A stretch of DNA of 64,000 nucleotides from Microvirga subterranea. Its GTDB lineage: Bacteria; Pseudomonadota; Alphaproteobacteria; Rhizobiales; Beijerinckiaceae. Each line of letters begins with the position of its first letter. The first letter of the stretch is position 1. The stretch covers positions 62,001 through 126,000 of the forward strand of contig NZ_QQBB01000009.1 in the NCBI RefSeq assembly GCF_003350535.1, given 5' to 3'. This document shows positions 24,519 to 33,259 of this stretch, piece after piece. The position numbers were made by a program, and so were the translations under genes. Under the pieces are notes generated by a model. That model saw nothing but the letters and a program-made list of their open reading frames with translations, was not told where the DNA came from and made no database searches.

Positions 24519-25955
24519 TCACAGCGCCTTCTCGAGCTGCGCCTCAGCCGGCTTCTCCTCGCGCTCGCGCAGGTAGACGCCGTGCTCGAGCTGCTGGCGG
24601 CGGATCTCCTCCACGTCGATCTCGGCGGGCGTGCGGTTGCCCCGGACGGAGATCTTCGCGGCGCGGCCGGCGGCCTCGCCCATCGCCATGCAGGTCGCCA
24701 TGACCCGGATCGCGCCCATCGCTTCATGGGTGGCCGAAATGCTGCGGCCTGCCACGATGAGGTTGCTGACCTTGGTCGGGATGAGCGAGCGGTACGGGAT
24801 GTCGTAGCAGTCGCCGCACCAGATCAGCGTGCATCCGTCGTCGGCCGGGCGATGGATGTCGATCGGGTAGCTCGCGACCGCGATGGCATCGTCGAAGTGG
24901 CGGCAGGAGAGCACGTCCTCCTGGGTCATCACGTACTGGCCCACGATGCGCCGGGTCTCGCGGATGCCGAGGAACGGCGCGGTCTTGGTGAAGTGCGCCT
25001 TCTCGAAGCCCGGCACGTAGTTCACCAGATAGGTGACGATGTCGTCGATCTGCTTGCGTCCCTCGATCTCGCCCATGGTCAGGCTCGCGGCGTCCGTCCC
25101 GTCGACGCCCTTCACGCGGGTCATGTTGATCCAGACCTCGCCCTGGCGCAGACCCGTGATGATGATCGTACGCTCGTTGGGGATGCGCAGCCCCATCTCC
25201 GTCTGCGCCTTGGCGATGAGCTCGCGCAGGCCCACGATGATGAACTGGTGGTTCTGGCCGAAATACTCGGCCGGGATGAAGTCGGTCAGGTAGGTGCGCG
25301 CGCCCTTGGGCTGGTCGGCGATGCTCATGCGGAGCTTCTCAGTGTCGACGCCCGCCAGGCAGAACATGAGGGTCGGCGGCTGCATGCCCCCGTTCTCGTT
25401 GCCCTTCTCGCAGGGCACGCCCGCGCGGTAGGCCACGTCCGCATCGCCGGTGCAGTCGATGACCACCTTGCCCAGGATGGCGCCGCGGCCGCTCTTGCTC
25501 TCGGTGATGACGCCGCGGATCCGGTCGCCATCCATCACGACGCCAGCGCAGAAGGTGTAGAAGCGCACGTCCACGCCGGCCTCGGTCAGCATCTCGAGCG
25601 CCACCGTCTTGACCGCCTCGGGCTCGACGAGGGTGATGCCCATGTGGAGCGGGCACGGCCGGTGCTCGCTCGCGCCGCTGCGCTCCTTCAGCCGGTCGAT
25701 GAACTTCTGCGGCAGGCCCTCGATGATCTGGTTGCCCTTCTGGCCCAGGAAGCCCAGGACCGGCAGGCCGATCGTCATGTTGCCGCCAACGAAGCTGCGG
25801 CTCTCGATCAGGCCGACCCGAAGGCCGTCCTCGGCGGCCGCGAGGGCCGAGGTGAGTCCGGCGGGGCCGCCGCCGACCACGAGAACGTCGTACTCGGCGA
25901 AAATGGGGGTCGTCCGGGCGGGCTCCTGGATGGAACGGGCTGTCTCAGTCGTCAT
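24519..25955 (-). CDS. FAD-dependent oxidoreductase
   Basis: This 478-residue flavoprotein of the FAD_oxidored family has a Rossmann motif VLVVGGGPAGLTSALAAAEDGLRVGLIE (about 24-51) followed by SFVGGNMT. Further on are KVVIDCTGDADVAYRAG (about 163-179) and the C-terminal FAD region LIVAGRSISATHEAMGAIRVMATCMAMGEAAG (about 417-448). Relatives are often found in sugar operons of rhizobia and planctomycetes without a defined reaction. It is soluble, with no signal peptide. Placed between the binding-protein gene and the polyol dehydrogenase, it may carry out another oxidation of the imported sugar alcohol or acid. Confidence 0.88.
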   Translation of the reverse strand: MTTETARSIQEPARTTPIFAEYDVLVVGGGPAGLTSALAAAEDGLRVGLIESRSFVGGNMTIGLPVLGFLGQKGNQIIEGLPQKFIDRLKERSGASEHRPCPLHMGITLVEPEAVKTVALEMLTEAGVDVRFYTFCAGVVMDGDRIRGVITESKSGRGAILGKVVIDCTGDADVAYRAGVPCEKGNENGGMQPPTLMFCLAGVDTEKLRMSIADQPKGARTYLTDFIPAEYFGQNHQFIIVGLRELIAKAQTEMGLRIPNERTIIITGLRQGEVWINMTRVKGVDGTDAASLTMGEIEGRKQIDDIVTYLVNYVPGFEKAHFTKTAPFLGIRETRRIVGQYVMTQEDVLSCRHFDDAIAVASYPIDIHRPADDGCTLIWCGDCYDIPYRSLIPTKVSNLIVAGRSISATHEAMGAIRVMATCMAMGEAAGRAAKISVRGNRTPAEIDVEEIRRQQLEHGVYLREREEKPAEAQLEKAL

Positions 25956-26030
25956 TGATGTCGTCTCTTTCTGATCGGGACCTTCGCGGTCCCCCGTGGT
26001 CCATGGCTGCGGTCATGCCGCGGAATGTCG

Positions 26031-26058
26031 GGGTCCGGACGGACGTCCGTCCGGACCC
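26031..26058 (-). other. Perfect palindrome after the polyol binding-protein gene
   Basis: A 28-base perfect palindrome starts 7 bases beyond the stop of the binding-protein gene and lies about 75 bases before the FAD oxidoreductase start. It is the same arrangement as after the other binding-protein genes here. No T-run follows it. Confidence 0.75.
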
Positions 26059-26065
26059 GTTTCGG

Positions 26066-27364
26066 TCAGGCCGGCGGAAGAAGCGGCTTGATGCGGGACG
26101 AGATGCTCGCAACGGCCTCGTTGACGGGCTTGCGTCCGAGCACCGCGAGCTGCACCTCCTCGAGGAAGATCGACTGGGCGCGCGCCGCTTCCGGGAAGGG
26201 AGGGAAGGCGCCGCGCGCATTCGCCAGCGCGGCGGCCTCCACGGCCGCTACCGGGTTCTTGTCAGCGAAGGACTTGTCCTTGTAGGTCGAGACGCGGACC
26301 GGGCCGTTGCCGTTGTTGGCCATGCCGAGCGTCACCCGCTTGCTCGACACCTCGCGGATGAACTTCCACGACAGGTCCTTGTCGCGTGAGTTGGCCGGGA
26401 TGACCATGCCCCATGCCTCGACGACGGATGCCATCGGGGTCTTGCCCTGGAGCGCCGCCGAGACCGGGAACTCGATCGCCTTGATCTTGCCGGGGAACTT
26501 GCTCTGCTCGGGATTGTTGAGCTGCGCGAAGCGCGCGAAGGGCAGCACCGTGAAGGCCGCTCGCCCCTGCTGGAGCCAGGTGACCTGATCGTCGTTCTTG
26601 GTGGTGGCGTAGCTGCGGGGCAGCGCGCCGGACTCGAACATGTTCCGGAGAACCGTCAGGCCCTTCTCCATGGCGGCCGGATCCGGAACCAGCTCGAACT
26701 TCTTGGTCAGGAAATCGCCCCCGAAGGCGCGGGCGAACATGACCGGGAACACGGCAAGGTCGCTCGCCAGCACCATGCCGGTCACGCGGGTGCCGTTCTT
26801 CGACGTGAAGGTCAGCTTCTGCGCCTGCTCCACCAGTTCCTCGAGGGTCTTGGGCGGTGCGGTGATCCCCTGCTCCTCGAGCAGCGCCTCGTTGTAGAAC
26901 AGGCCCTGCGTGGCGTGCCGGACCGGGATACCGATCAGCTTGCCGTCGACGGTCATGCCCTGCACGAGGCCCGGCGCGATGTCGTCGAAGGCCTCGATCG
27001 GCTCCTTCTTCAGGTAGTCGTCGAGGGGCTCGAACATGGCGGCGATCTGGCTCGTCGGCCGGTTGTCCACCATGAAGCCGACGTTGAACTCCGTCGCGTT
27101 CAGGCTCGCCTCGCGGAACAGGCGGTCCTGGAGCGGATTGGAGTCGAAGGTGCTCCAGGTGATGTCGGCGTCGTTGGCCGAGCGCCAGTCCTTGAGCAGG
27201 TCGCCGTCGCCGGTGCCCAGAACCGTCTGATGGACCTTGTGGCTGAGCACGTTCAGGGTCTTGCCGGCTGCGAAGGACCGCCCGGCCGCAAGGAATGCGG
27301 CGCCGCCGAGCGCGGTGCCGAGAAGATGACGCCTCGTGATGTTCACTGGTGACTTGGCTGACAT
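26066..27364 (-). CDS. ABC transporter family 1 sugar/polyol-binding protein
   Basis: This 432-residue periplasmic protein has a Tat-like signal (NITRRHLLGTALGGAAFLAAGRSFA, about 8-32). The mature part resembles bacterial extracellular family 1 binding proteins: FNVGFMVDNRPTSQIAAMFEPLDDYL (about 93-118), GKLIGIPVRHATQGLFYNEALLEEQGI, AFTVLPFARFAQLNNPEQSKFPGKI, and GMVIPANSRDKDLSWKFIREVSS. It supplies substrate to the two permeases at 27392-29141. Dehydrogenase and kinase neighbours suggest a polyol or sugar ligand. Its stop is followed by a strong palindrome. Confidence 0.93.
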   Translation of the reverse strand: MSAKSPVNITRRHLLGTALGGAAFLAAGRSFAAGKTLNVLSHKVHQTVLGTGDGDLLKDWRSANDADITWSTFDSNPLQDRLFREASLNATEFNVGFMVDNRPTSQIAAMFEPLDDYLKKEPIEAFDDIAPGLVQGMTVDGKLIGIPVRHATQGLFYNEALLEEQGITAPPKTLEELVEQAQKLTFTSKNGTRVTGMVLASDLAVFPVMFARAFGGDFLTKKFELVPDPAAMEKGLTVLRNMFESGALPRSYATTKNDDQVTWLQQGRAAFTVLPFARFAQLNNPEQSKFPGKIKAIEFPVSAALQGKTPMASVVEAWGMVIPANSRDKDLSWKFIREVSSKRVTLGMANNGNGPVRVSTYKDKSFADKNPVAAVEAAALANARGAFPPFPEAARAQSIFLEEVQLAVLGRKPVNEAVASISSRIKPLLPPA

Positions 27365-27391
27365 GGTTTCCTCCCTCTTCAGCTCTTTGGA

Positions 27392-28276
27392 CTAGCCTTT
27401 GGTCGCACCGGCGGTGAGGCCGGCCACGAGGTATCGGTTCATCAGGACGACGAACAGCAGCACGGGGATCAGCTGGATGGTCGAGGCGGCGAAGAGCACG
27501 CCCCAGTCGACGCCGTCGATCGACCCGATCATCTCGGAGATCACGAGCGGCGCCGTCTTGGCCTTGGTGGCCGTGAAGATGAAGGCGAACAGGAACTCGT
27601 TCCAGGCAAAGACCACGACGAACACGGCGACCGCGAGGATGCCGGGCGCCGCGAGCGGCACGATGATCCGGCGCAGGGTGACGAGGCGCGTCGCGCCGTC
27701 GATCTGGGCGGCCTCGTCGAGCTCGCGCGGGATCTGGTCGATGAAGGTGCGCATCAGCACCGTGCCGAGCGACACGAAGAACGTGGCGTAGAGGACGATC
27801 AGCACGATGTGGGTGTCGTTGAGCCCCATGGCGTTGATGATCGGGAAGAGCGGCAACGTCACCACGATGGGCGGGATCAGGCGCACCACGATGAGGAACA
27901 GCACGCTGGCATTGAGGAACCGGCTGCTGTAGCGCGAATAGACGTAGCCGGCGCTCGTGCTCGTCGTGATCGCGAGGATCGTCGCCCCGATGGTGATGAC
28001 CGTGCTGTTGACGAGCCCGTCGAAGAACATTCCCCAGTCGGACCAGAGCTTGCCGTAGTGCTGCAGGGTCGGCGTGAAGACGAATTTCGGCGGCACCGCG
28101 AAGATGTCCTGCCCCGGCTTGAAGGCCGACATGGCGATGAAGGCGATCGGGAACAGCGACCAGACCAGGATCGCGCCGACCGCGACGGCCTTGCCGAGCC
28201 CGATGGCAAGCCTGTCGGCGCGCAGTGCCGGACGCTTGGCGACCTTCCTGGTGCGCATGGTGGGGTTAGTGTGCAT
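27392..28276 (-). CDS. Sugar ABC transporter permease (MalG type)
   Basis: This 294-residue membrane protein has six predicted helices. The first is around GKAVAVGAILVWSLFPIAFIAMSAF (about 28-52). The EAA loop is ELDEAAQIDGATRLVTLRRIIVPLAAPGI (about 190-218). I use the ATG at 28276, preceded by AGGTGG, which overlaps the end of the MalF-type gene by 11 bases, implying coupling; longer frames only add an implausible basic leader. It forms the translocation pore with its upstream partner. Confidence 0.92.
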   Translation of the reverse strand: MHTNPTMRTRKVAKRPALRADRLAIGLGKAVAVGAILVWSLFPIAFIAMSAFKPGQDIFAVPPKFVFTPTLQHYGKLWSDWGMFFDGLVNSTVITIGATILAITTSTSAGYVYSRYSSRFLNASVLFLIVVRLIPPIVVTLPLFPIINAMGLNDTHIVLIVLYATFFVSLGTVLMRTFIDQIPRELDEAAQIDGATRLVTLRRIIVPLAAPGILAVAVFVVVFAWNEFLFAFIFTATKAKTAPLVISEMIGSIDGVDWGVLFAASTIQLIPVLLFVVLMNRYLVAGLTAGATKG

Positions 28277-29141
28277 TGCCGACCACCTGCTTGCGGAGAA
28301 GGAAGACGTAGCCCGCGGCGAGGAGCAGCGACGCAACCACCATGATCCAGGCGGTGGCGGCCGCCGTGCCGAAGGCGTTGAACCGGAAGGCCTCCTGGTA
28401 GAGGTAGACCGCGACGACCTCCGTCGAGCGGGCCGGTCCGCCCTGGGTCATCAGCCAGACCTCGGAGAAGATGCGGAAGGCGAAGATGTAGCGGAACAGG
28501 AGCGCCACCACGATCGCCGGGCCGAGCAGCGGCATCGTCACCCGCCGGAACGCGTCGAAGGCGGTGGCGCCGTCGATGCGGGCGGCCTCGTAGAGGTCCT
28601 TGGGGATCGCGAGCCGGGCGGCGTAGAGGATGATGAACGTGAACGGAAGATGCAGCCAGATCGTCAGGAGCCCGATCATGACGAGGGCGTGCGACGGCTC
28701 GAAGGACCAGTCGAGCGTCGGAAGGCCGAGCGATGCCAGGGCGATGGTGACCGGGCCCACATCGGGATCGAACAGGAACCGCCACATCGCGACCGCGATC
28801 ACCTCGCTCACCGCGTAGGGAGCCAGGACCGCCACCAGCAGGATACGCCGGAACGGCAGGCCGCTGGCGAACAGGAGCGCCATCGCCAGCCCGAGGGCCA
28901 GCTCGAGATGGACCGCGAAGACCACGATCAGGACCGTGTTCCACAGGGCGTGCAGGAAAGCCGGGTCCGTCAGCGTGCGGACATAGTTGTCGAGGCCCAC
29001 GAAGGTCGGAGACTGCCCGAAGGTCGAGGCGTTCAGGCTCAGCCACACCACATACAGCGACGGGATGACGATGACGCTGAGGATCAGAATCTGGACAGGC
29101 GCCAGAAACGGCACGGCCTGGGCGATGGTCTTCAAACGCAA
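28266..29141 (-). CDS. Sugar ABC transporter permease (MalF type), probable TTG start
   Basis: This 291-residue permease starts LKTIAQAVPFLAPVQILILSVIVIPSLYVVWLSLNA, with the EAA loop DLYEAARIDGATAFDAFRRVTMPLLGPAIVVALLF (about 195-229), and ends LLRKQVVGNAH. There is no suitable ATG: the open frame continues upstream into the LacI gene in a sequence that is clearly not membrane protein. A TTG at 29141 with GGGAGGA about six bases upstream gives the expected family length and is my choice. The weak start codon may lower its translation. It is the first structural gene after the LacI regulator. Confidence 0.88.
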   Translation of the reverse strand: MRLKTIAQAVPFLAPVQILILSVIVIPSLYVVWLSLNASTFGQSPTFVGLDNYVRTLTDPAFLHALWNTVLIVVFAVHLELALGLAMALLFASGLPFRRILLVAVLAPYAVSEVIAVAMWRFLFDPDVGPVTIALASLGLPTLDWSFEPSHALVMIGLLTIWLHLPFTFIILYAARLAIPKDLYEAARIDGATAFDAFRRVTMPLLGPAIVVALLFRYIFAFRIFSEVWLMTQGGPARSTEVVAVYLYQEAFRFNAFGTAAATAWIMVVASLLLAAGYVFLLRKQVVGNAH

Positions 29142-29218
29142 AATGCTCCTCCCGTTCGAGCGGTTGCCGCCCGGCGCGTTCTTCCGCGACGCCTGGGCGT
29201 TGGTGGTCTTCGTGTCTC

Positions 29219-30289
29219 CTACGTCGTGTCCAGGGCCGGATCGGCGGCAGCCTCCTTCGATGATGCGGCCGTGATGCGTGGGCCGGCCCTGCGCACGGAG
29301 GCGCGGTCCTGGAGGCTCGCATGCAGGATGGTCGGGTGGGACGGGGACGCGTCGCCCGCCATGCGCAGCTTCAGCCGCTCCCAGGCGGCGCCGGCGATCT
29401 CGTCGACGGGCTGGCGTATGGCCGTGAGCGGCGTCTTGCGCGCGCTCATCCAGGGATAGTCGTCGAATGCGATGAGCGAGACCTTTTCGGGAACGTCGAT
29501 GCGGCGCCGGGCGAGAGCCGCCAGCACGGCTAGGGTCGTGACGTTCGTCAGCGCCAGCACGGCCGACGGCAGCGGATTGCACCCGAGCCAGTCGGAAAAG
29601 ACCTCTCCGCCGCGCTCGGCATTCGCGCCGACCTCGACGGCGACGGGATCGCGCGCGCCACGCTCACGCGCGGCCGCCGTGGCGCCCCTGATCCGGTCCC
29701 GGATCGGCGCGATGCCGAGATGGGAGGCCGCGAGCGCGATTTCGGCGTGGCCCATGTCGAGCAGGTGGCGAACCGCGATGGCGCCGGCCTCGAAATTGTC
29801 GATGGTCACGGTGTCGGCCACGGGCGAGTCCGCGATCACCCGGTCGACCAGCACCATGGGAAGGCGGCCGGCCTCGCGCTTGAGGATCGCCGGAACCTTG
29901 TCGGAACAAGGGACCGCGATGATGCCGGAGGGCCGCCAGCCGAGAAGCGTCTGGAGGCGCGATTCCTCCAGCTCCCGCTCGTCGCGGGAACTGGCGACGA
30001 TCACGTCGAAGCCGTCCCGGCGCGCCATCACCTCCAGCCGCGAGATCAGCGAGGTGAAGAAGGTGTCGTCGAGGTCGGGCACCAGCACTCCGACAACCTG
30101 GGCCCGCCCCGACCGCAGCTGCGAGGCGGCGCGGTCGACCTGGTAGGACAGCTCCCTGGCGGCCTTCTCGACCTTCGCCTTGAGGTCCGCATTGACCGGT
30201 TTGCGCCCGCTGAAGACGTTCGACACCGTCGCGATCGACACCCCTGCCCGGGTGGCGACCTCCTTCAGCGTGGCTCTCTTGCGGTTCAT
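29219..30289 (-). CDS. LacI-family transcriptional regulator of the polyol ABC operon
   Basis: This 356-residue repressor has an N-terminal HTH (ATLKEVATRAGVSIATVSNVFSGRKPVNADLKAKVEKAARELSYQ, about 5-49) and a full ligand-binding domain (VVGVLVPDLDDTFFTSLISRLE, TVTIDNFEAGAIAVRHLLDMGH, SLIAFDDYPWMSARKTPLTAIRQPVDEIAGAAWERL). The start at 30289 is chosen because the HTH follows directly; the longer frame would read through its operator. It is the leader gene of the same-strand operon 20654-29141, about 77 bases ahead of the first permease. Two palindromic sites upstream of its ATG suggest autoregulation of the whole operon. Confidence 0.93.
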   Translation of the reverse strand: MNRKRATLKEVATRAGVSIATVSNVFSGRKPVNADLKAKVEKAARELSYQVDRAASQLRSGRAQVVGVLVPDLDDTFFTSLISRLEVMARRDGFDVIVASSRDERELEESRLQTLLGWRPSGIIAVPCSDKVPAILKREAGRLPMVLVDRVIADSPVADTVTIDNFEAGAIAVRHLLDMGHAEIALAASHLGIAPIRDRIRGATAAARERGARDPVAVEVGANAERGGEVFSDWLGCNPLPSAVLALTNVTTLAVLAALARRRIDVPEKVSLIAFDDYPWMSARKTPLTAIRQPVDEIAGAAWERLKLRMAGDASPSHPTILHASLQDRASVRRAGPRITAASSKEAAADPALDTT

Positions 30290-30302
30290 CGCGGCTCGTC
30301 GA

Positions 30303-30331
30303 GTTAAACGTTTAACTGTAAAACGTTTAAC
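30303..30331. promoter_or_regulatory. Tandem LacI-type operators upstream of the polyol operon regulator
   Basis: GTTAAACGTTTAAC (30303-30316) is a perfect 14-bp palindrome, and GTAAAACGTTTAAC (30318-30331) is a second copy with one changed base, with centres 15 bp apart. The central AACGTT matches the usual LacI-family core. They sit 14-42 bases upstream of the regulator start codon and stand out as AT-rich in a G+C-rich background. Confidence 0.75.
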
Positions 30332-30713
30332 AGCTGCCGCAACGGCAGGCAAGTGGGGATCATCCGATATTGCTGGAATCGAAGTGGGCGGCCGGAACAG
30401 AGGGGCCGAAAAAGGAAAAGCCCAGGCTCCGGGGCGAACGGGCGGGATGCCTTCGCATCTCCTGCCGCGCACACTACGGGCCTGGGCTGATTGGCTACCA
30501 GACGGGCGCTCGCATCGTCAGGCAAGCGCTGGATCGGACCGGGCCGGATTACATCCGTCCTGACACGGCCCCAACGAGGCGCGCGGTGACGCCCGCCGCT
30601 CTCGAAGTCCACAACAATGTCCGCTGGGATGAACCCGATATGGGCGGTGGCTCCGCGATTCGCAAGAGGCTCGCGAAATTTTCTTTCGCCATTTTGACGC
30701 AGCCGCGCCGCAC
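30332..30713. other. Intergenic region, no gene recognised
   Basis: This stretch lies between the polyol regulator promoter and the deaminase gene, which is transcribed toward it. Open frames here have no protein-like composition. A short stem GCGAAA-N5-TTTCGC near 30675-30691 and a separated 9-bp inverted pair (about 30418-30426 and 30480-30488) are the only structures I see. Confidence 0.5.
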
Positions 30714-31196
30714 CTATCCCGATTGCTTCCCAAGCCTGGCCGTAACGCTCCGCCAGAGCTCGTAGAGATCGTCGCCTTCCGGGCGCACCGGCCGGTACTC
30801 GGCCTTCAGCGACTGCTCCGCCAGGGGCTTGGCCATCTCGGCGTAGACGTCGGCTCTCGACAGGCCGAAGGGCTCGGCATCCTGGCTGGAATACGCGAAG
30901 GCGACTTCACGGATGCCGGTCAGGTGCATCGCCGCGAGGCACATCGGGCAGGGCTGGCCGCTGGCGTAGATCGCGCAGCCGTCGAGACGGGCAGACCCGA
31001 GGGCACGGCTCGCAGCCCGGATGGCCTGGAGCTCGGCATGGGCGGTCGGGTCATGGGTCGCAACGACGTCGTTGACCCCGGTGGCGACTACCTCGCCGTC
31101 CTTGACGACGACAGCGCCGAAGGGGCGCCCTCCCTGCCGGACGTTCTCGCGGGCGAGCTCGATCGCTTCGCACAGGAAGCGCTCGGATGTCTGCAT
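30714..31196 (-). CDS. Nucleoside/guanine deaminase-type zinc enzyme (cytidine/dCMP deaminase superfamily)
   Basis: This 160-residue protein has the zinc-site motifs HAE (53-55) and PCPMC (82-86), characteristic of the deaminase fold, and aligns best by eye with guanine deaminases and similar small nucleobase deaminases (GGRPFGAVVVKDGEVVATGVNDV; SGQPCPMCLAAMHLTGIREVAFAYSSQDAEPFGLSRADVY). It would deaminate a purine or pyrimidine base in the cytoplasm. GGGGAGGAGAG a few bases before the ATG at 31196 decides the start over a longer frame. It lies 22 bases behind the ankyrin-protein gene. Confidence 0.88.
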   Translation of the reverse strand: MQTSERFLCEAIELARENVRQGGRPFGAVVVKDGEVVATGVNDVVATHDPTAHAELQAIRAASRALGSARLDGCAIYASGQPCPMCLAAMHLTGIREVAFAYSSQDAEPFGLSRADVYAEMAKPLAEQSLKAEYRPVRPEGDDLYELWRSVTARLGKQSG

Positions 31197-31218
31197 GTGT
31201 CTCTCCTCCCCTTCCGGC

Positions 31219-31902
31219 TCAGCGACCGCCCTTGACTGCGAGAAGTCGCTCCATTTCGCGATACCCGCGCTGGCGCGCGTGCTGCAGCGGCGTGACGCCG
31301 TCGCGATCCGCCAAGTTCGGGTCCGCCCCCGCGTCGAGCAGGAGACGCACGATCTCGGCATGCCGCTCGCCGCCCTTGCCGAGGATGATCGCCTCGAGCA
31401 GCGCGGTCCAGCCCAGCCGGTTGACGTGATCCACGTCGACCCCGGCCTCGATCAGCGTGCGCACGGCCTCCACATGCCCGCGTTCGGCGGCCGGGATGAG
31501 CGCCGTGCCGCCATAGCGGTTGGTGCTCTTGAGGTCGGCCCCGTGCGCCAGGGTGAGGCGCAGGATCTCCAGGTAGCCCCTGGCGCCTGAGAGCAGGTAC
31601 GGGCTGTCCTGGATCTCGTCCTTCGCGTTCACGTCGGCCCCGGCCGCGATCAGGACCTGCGCGGCCGCAACGTGATTCTCCTGCACGGCCGCCATGAGAG
31701 CCGTCCGACCGCGCGGATCCCGCGCCTCGAGATCGGCACCGTCGCCCAAGGCGCGCCGGACCGCCTGCGCATCGTTCGCCTCGGCCGCCGCCATGAGCGA
31801 GCGGTCGAGCGGAGACATGGCATGGACTTGGCCGGAAACGGACAGGCTAGCCATGAGCAGGACTGCCAGAAGCGTGCGGCGGGTGGTCGGTGTCATGGGC
31901 AT
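31219..31902 (-). CDS. Exported ankyrin-repeat protein
   Basis: This 227-residue protein has a Sec-type signal (about 1-28, ending VHA-MS) followed by about five ankyrin repeats. Units are visible at LMAAAEANDAQAVRRALGDGADLEARD, GRTALMAAVQENHVAAAQVLIAAGADVNAKD, GGTALIPAAERGHVEAVRTLIEAGVDVDHVN, and GWTALLEAII...RHAEIVRLLLDAGADPNLAD. Ankyrin repeats mediate protein contacts, and periplasmic bacterial examples often accompany catalases or deaminases. Its partner is unknown. It is followed closely by the deaminase. Confidence 0.9.
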   Translation of the reverse strand: MPMTPTTRRTLLAVLLMASLSVSGQVHAMSPLDRSLMAAAEANDAQAVRRALGDGADLEARDPRGRTALMAAVQENHVAAAQVLIAAGADVNAKDEIQDSPYLLSGARGYLEILRLTLAHGADLKSTNRYGGTALIPAAERGHVEAVRTLIEAGVDVDHVNRLGWTALLEAIILGKGGERHAEIVRLLLDAGADPNLADRDGVTPLQHARQRGYREMERLLAVKGGR

Positions 31903-31917
31903 CCATCCGGCATTCCT

Positions 31918-32787
31918 TCACTCTCTCGGCGCATGAATATCGGGCGAGACGCGCCCGCGGGAACGGCCGGTCACCCGATCGTGTTTGCGCGACGCCGTGA
32001 CGGGCGGTCCCGGCGGGGCGACATCCAGCATCGCCTTCTCGGCCGGCGTGAGCGGCCGCACGGCTCCCTTCGGCAGGTCCCCAAGGGCAAGCCCGCCGAC
32101 ATTCACCCGCACCAGCCGCAGCACCTCCGCGCCAATCGCATCGAGGAGGCGGCGGATCTGGCGATTGCGTCCCTCCGTGAGGACGACCTCGAGCCAGACG
32201 TTGCGCCTCCCCTCCCGGATGATGCGCGCCTCCTTCGCGCTCAGGCGCTCCCCGTCCAGCATCATCCCGGCCTTCATCCTGTCCAGCATGTGCGGCTCGG
32301 GCACGCGGTCGATCTGCACGTGGTAGGTCTTGCCGACGTTCGAGGCGGGATCGAGAAGGCGTTGCGCCCAACGGGTGTCGTTGGTCATGAGCAGCAGCCC
32401 TTCGCTCGCCTTGTCGAGACGGCCGACGGGCACGACGAACGGCAGGTCGAGACCCGCCAGGCAATCGTAGACCGTCGCCCGCTCCTGCGGGTCGTCACGC
32501 GTCGTGACGAGGCCACGCGGCTTGTTGAGCATCAGGTAGACCCTGCGCCCGGCCGTCACGGCCTCGCCATCGACACTGATGCGGGCGCGCGCCGGATCGA
32601 CACGCGCCGCCGGGTTGCGCACGATGCGTCCGTCCACGCGCACGCGACCGTCGGCGATCAGTTCCTCGGCCTGCGTGCGGGAGCAGAATCCCAGCTTCGA
32701 CAGGGCCCGGGGCAGGCTCACCACGGCGCCGTCGGGGCGGCGCTGGCCGCCCGGGGACCGCGCCCGCGATCGTGGCGGAGGTTCCAT
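31918..32787 (-). CDS. RNA pseudouridine synthase (RsuA/RluB/RluF family)
   Basis: This 289-residue enzyme isomerises a specific uridine in rRNA. An S4 RNA-binding domain ([30 protein letters not shown], about 24-53) precedes the catalytic domain, with Asp125 in the motif [17 protein letters not shown] (121-137). GKTYHVQID and [34 protein letters not shown] (about 205-238) are standard for the family. The exact rRNA target cannot be told. It lies 15 bases before the ankyrin gene and 8 bases after the Rnk-like gene. Confidence 0.92.
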   Translation of the reverse strand: MEPPPRSRARSPGGQRRPDGAVVSLPRALSKLGFCSRTQAEELIADGRVRVDGRIVRNPAARVDPARARISVDGEAVTAGRRVYLMLNKPRGLVTTRDDPQERATVYDCLAGLDLPFVVPVGRLDKASEGLLLMTNDTRWAQRLLDPASNVGKTYHVQIDRVPEPHMLDRMKAGMMLDGERLSAKEARIIREGRRNVWLEVVLTEGRNRQIRRLLDAIGAEVLRLVRVNVGGLALGDLPKGAVRPLTPAEKAMLDVAPPGPPVTASRKHDRVTGRSRGRVSPDIHAPRE

Positions 32788-32795
32788 GAGGCGGC

Positions 32796-33224
32796 CTATG
32801 CGCTCACAGGGTCCGCAGCAGCGGGCTCACGGACCTGCAGCACCGTGAGGCGCTTCGACTCGCCGTTGCGCGTGATCCAGTCGATCGACTTGCCGACGGG
32901 CAGCCCGATGAGCGCCGTGCCGATGGGGGTCAGCACCGAGATCCGCCCCTGCGAGATGTCCGCCTCGTTCGGGTAGACGAGCGTTACCGTCTGCACCTTC
33001 CCGGTCACGTCGTCGCGGAAGTCGACCTCGCATCCCATCACGACCGTGTCGGAGGGGCGCCGGCCGGCCGGGAGGACGTGCGCCCTGTCGAGTTCCTCGG
33101 CCAGCGCCGCCGCGACATCCGGCATGGTGCCGGAAGCCGCATCGGCAAGCGCCGACAGCCTGTTGTGCTCGGCGGCCGCCAAGACAATGCGCGGCTTCGC
33201 GCCGCCGCTCGTTCGCTTCGTCAT
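32796..33224 (-). CDS. rnk: GreA/GreB-type C-terminal domain protein, nucleoside diphosphate kinase regulator (Rnk-like)
   Basis: This 142-residue protein lacks the long coiled coil of GreA but has the C-terminal FKBP-like domain: [61 protein letters not shown] (about 57-116). Rnk proteins bind RNA polymerase near the secondary channel and were first described as regulators of nucleoside diphosphate kinase. AGGAG eight bases before the ATG at 33224 sets the start. It lies 8 bases from the pseudouridine synthase gene and is probably co-transcribed with it. Confidence 0.85.
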   Translation of the reverse strand: MTKRTSGGAKPRIVLAAAEHNRLSALADAASGTMPDVAAALAEELDRAHVLPAGRRPSDTVVMGCEVDFRDDVTGKVQTVTLVYPNEADISQGRISVLTPIGTALIGLPVGKSIDWITRNGESKRLTVLQVREPAAADPVSA

Positions 33225-33259
33225 CTCAAATTCTCCTATGCTGTCGATGACCGGCGGCT

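Noticed and set aside
29142..29582. N-terminal extension of the MalF-type permease to 438 residues
   Set aside because: The extension is read from the LacI gene in another frame and is basic low-complexity sequence; the TTG at 29141 gives the normal family length.
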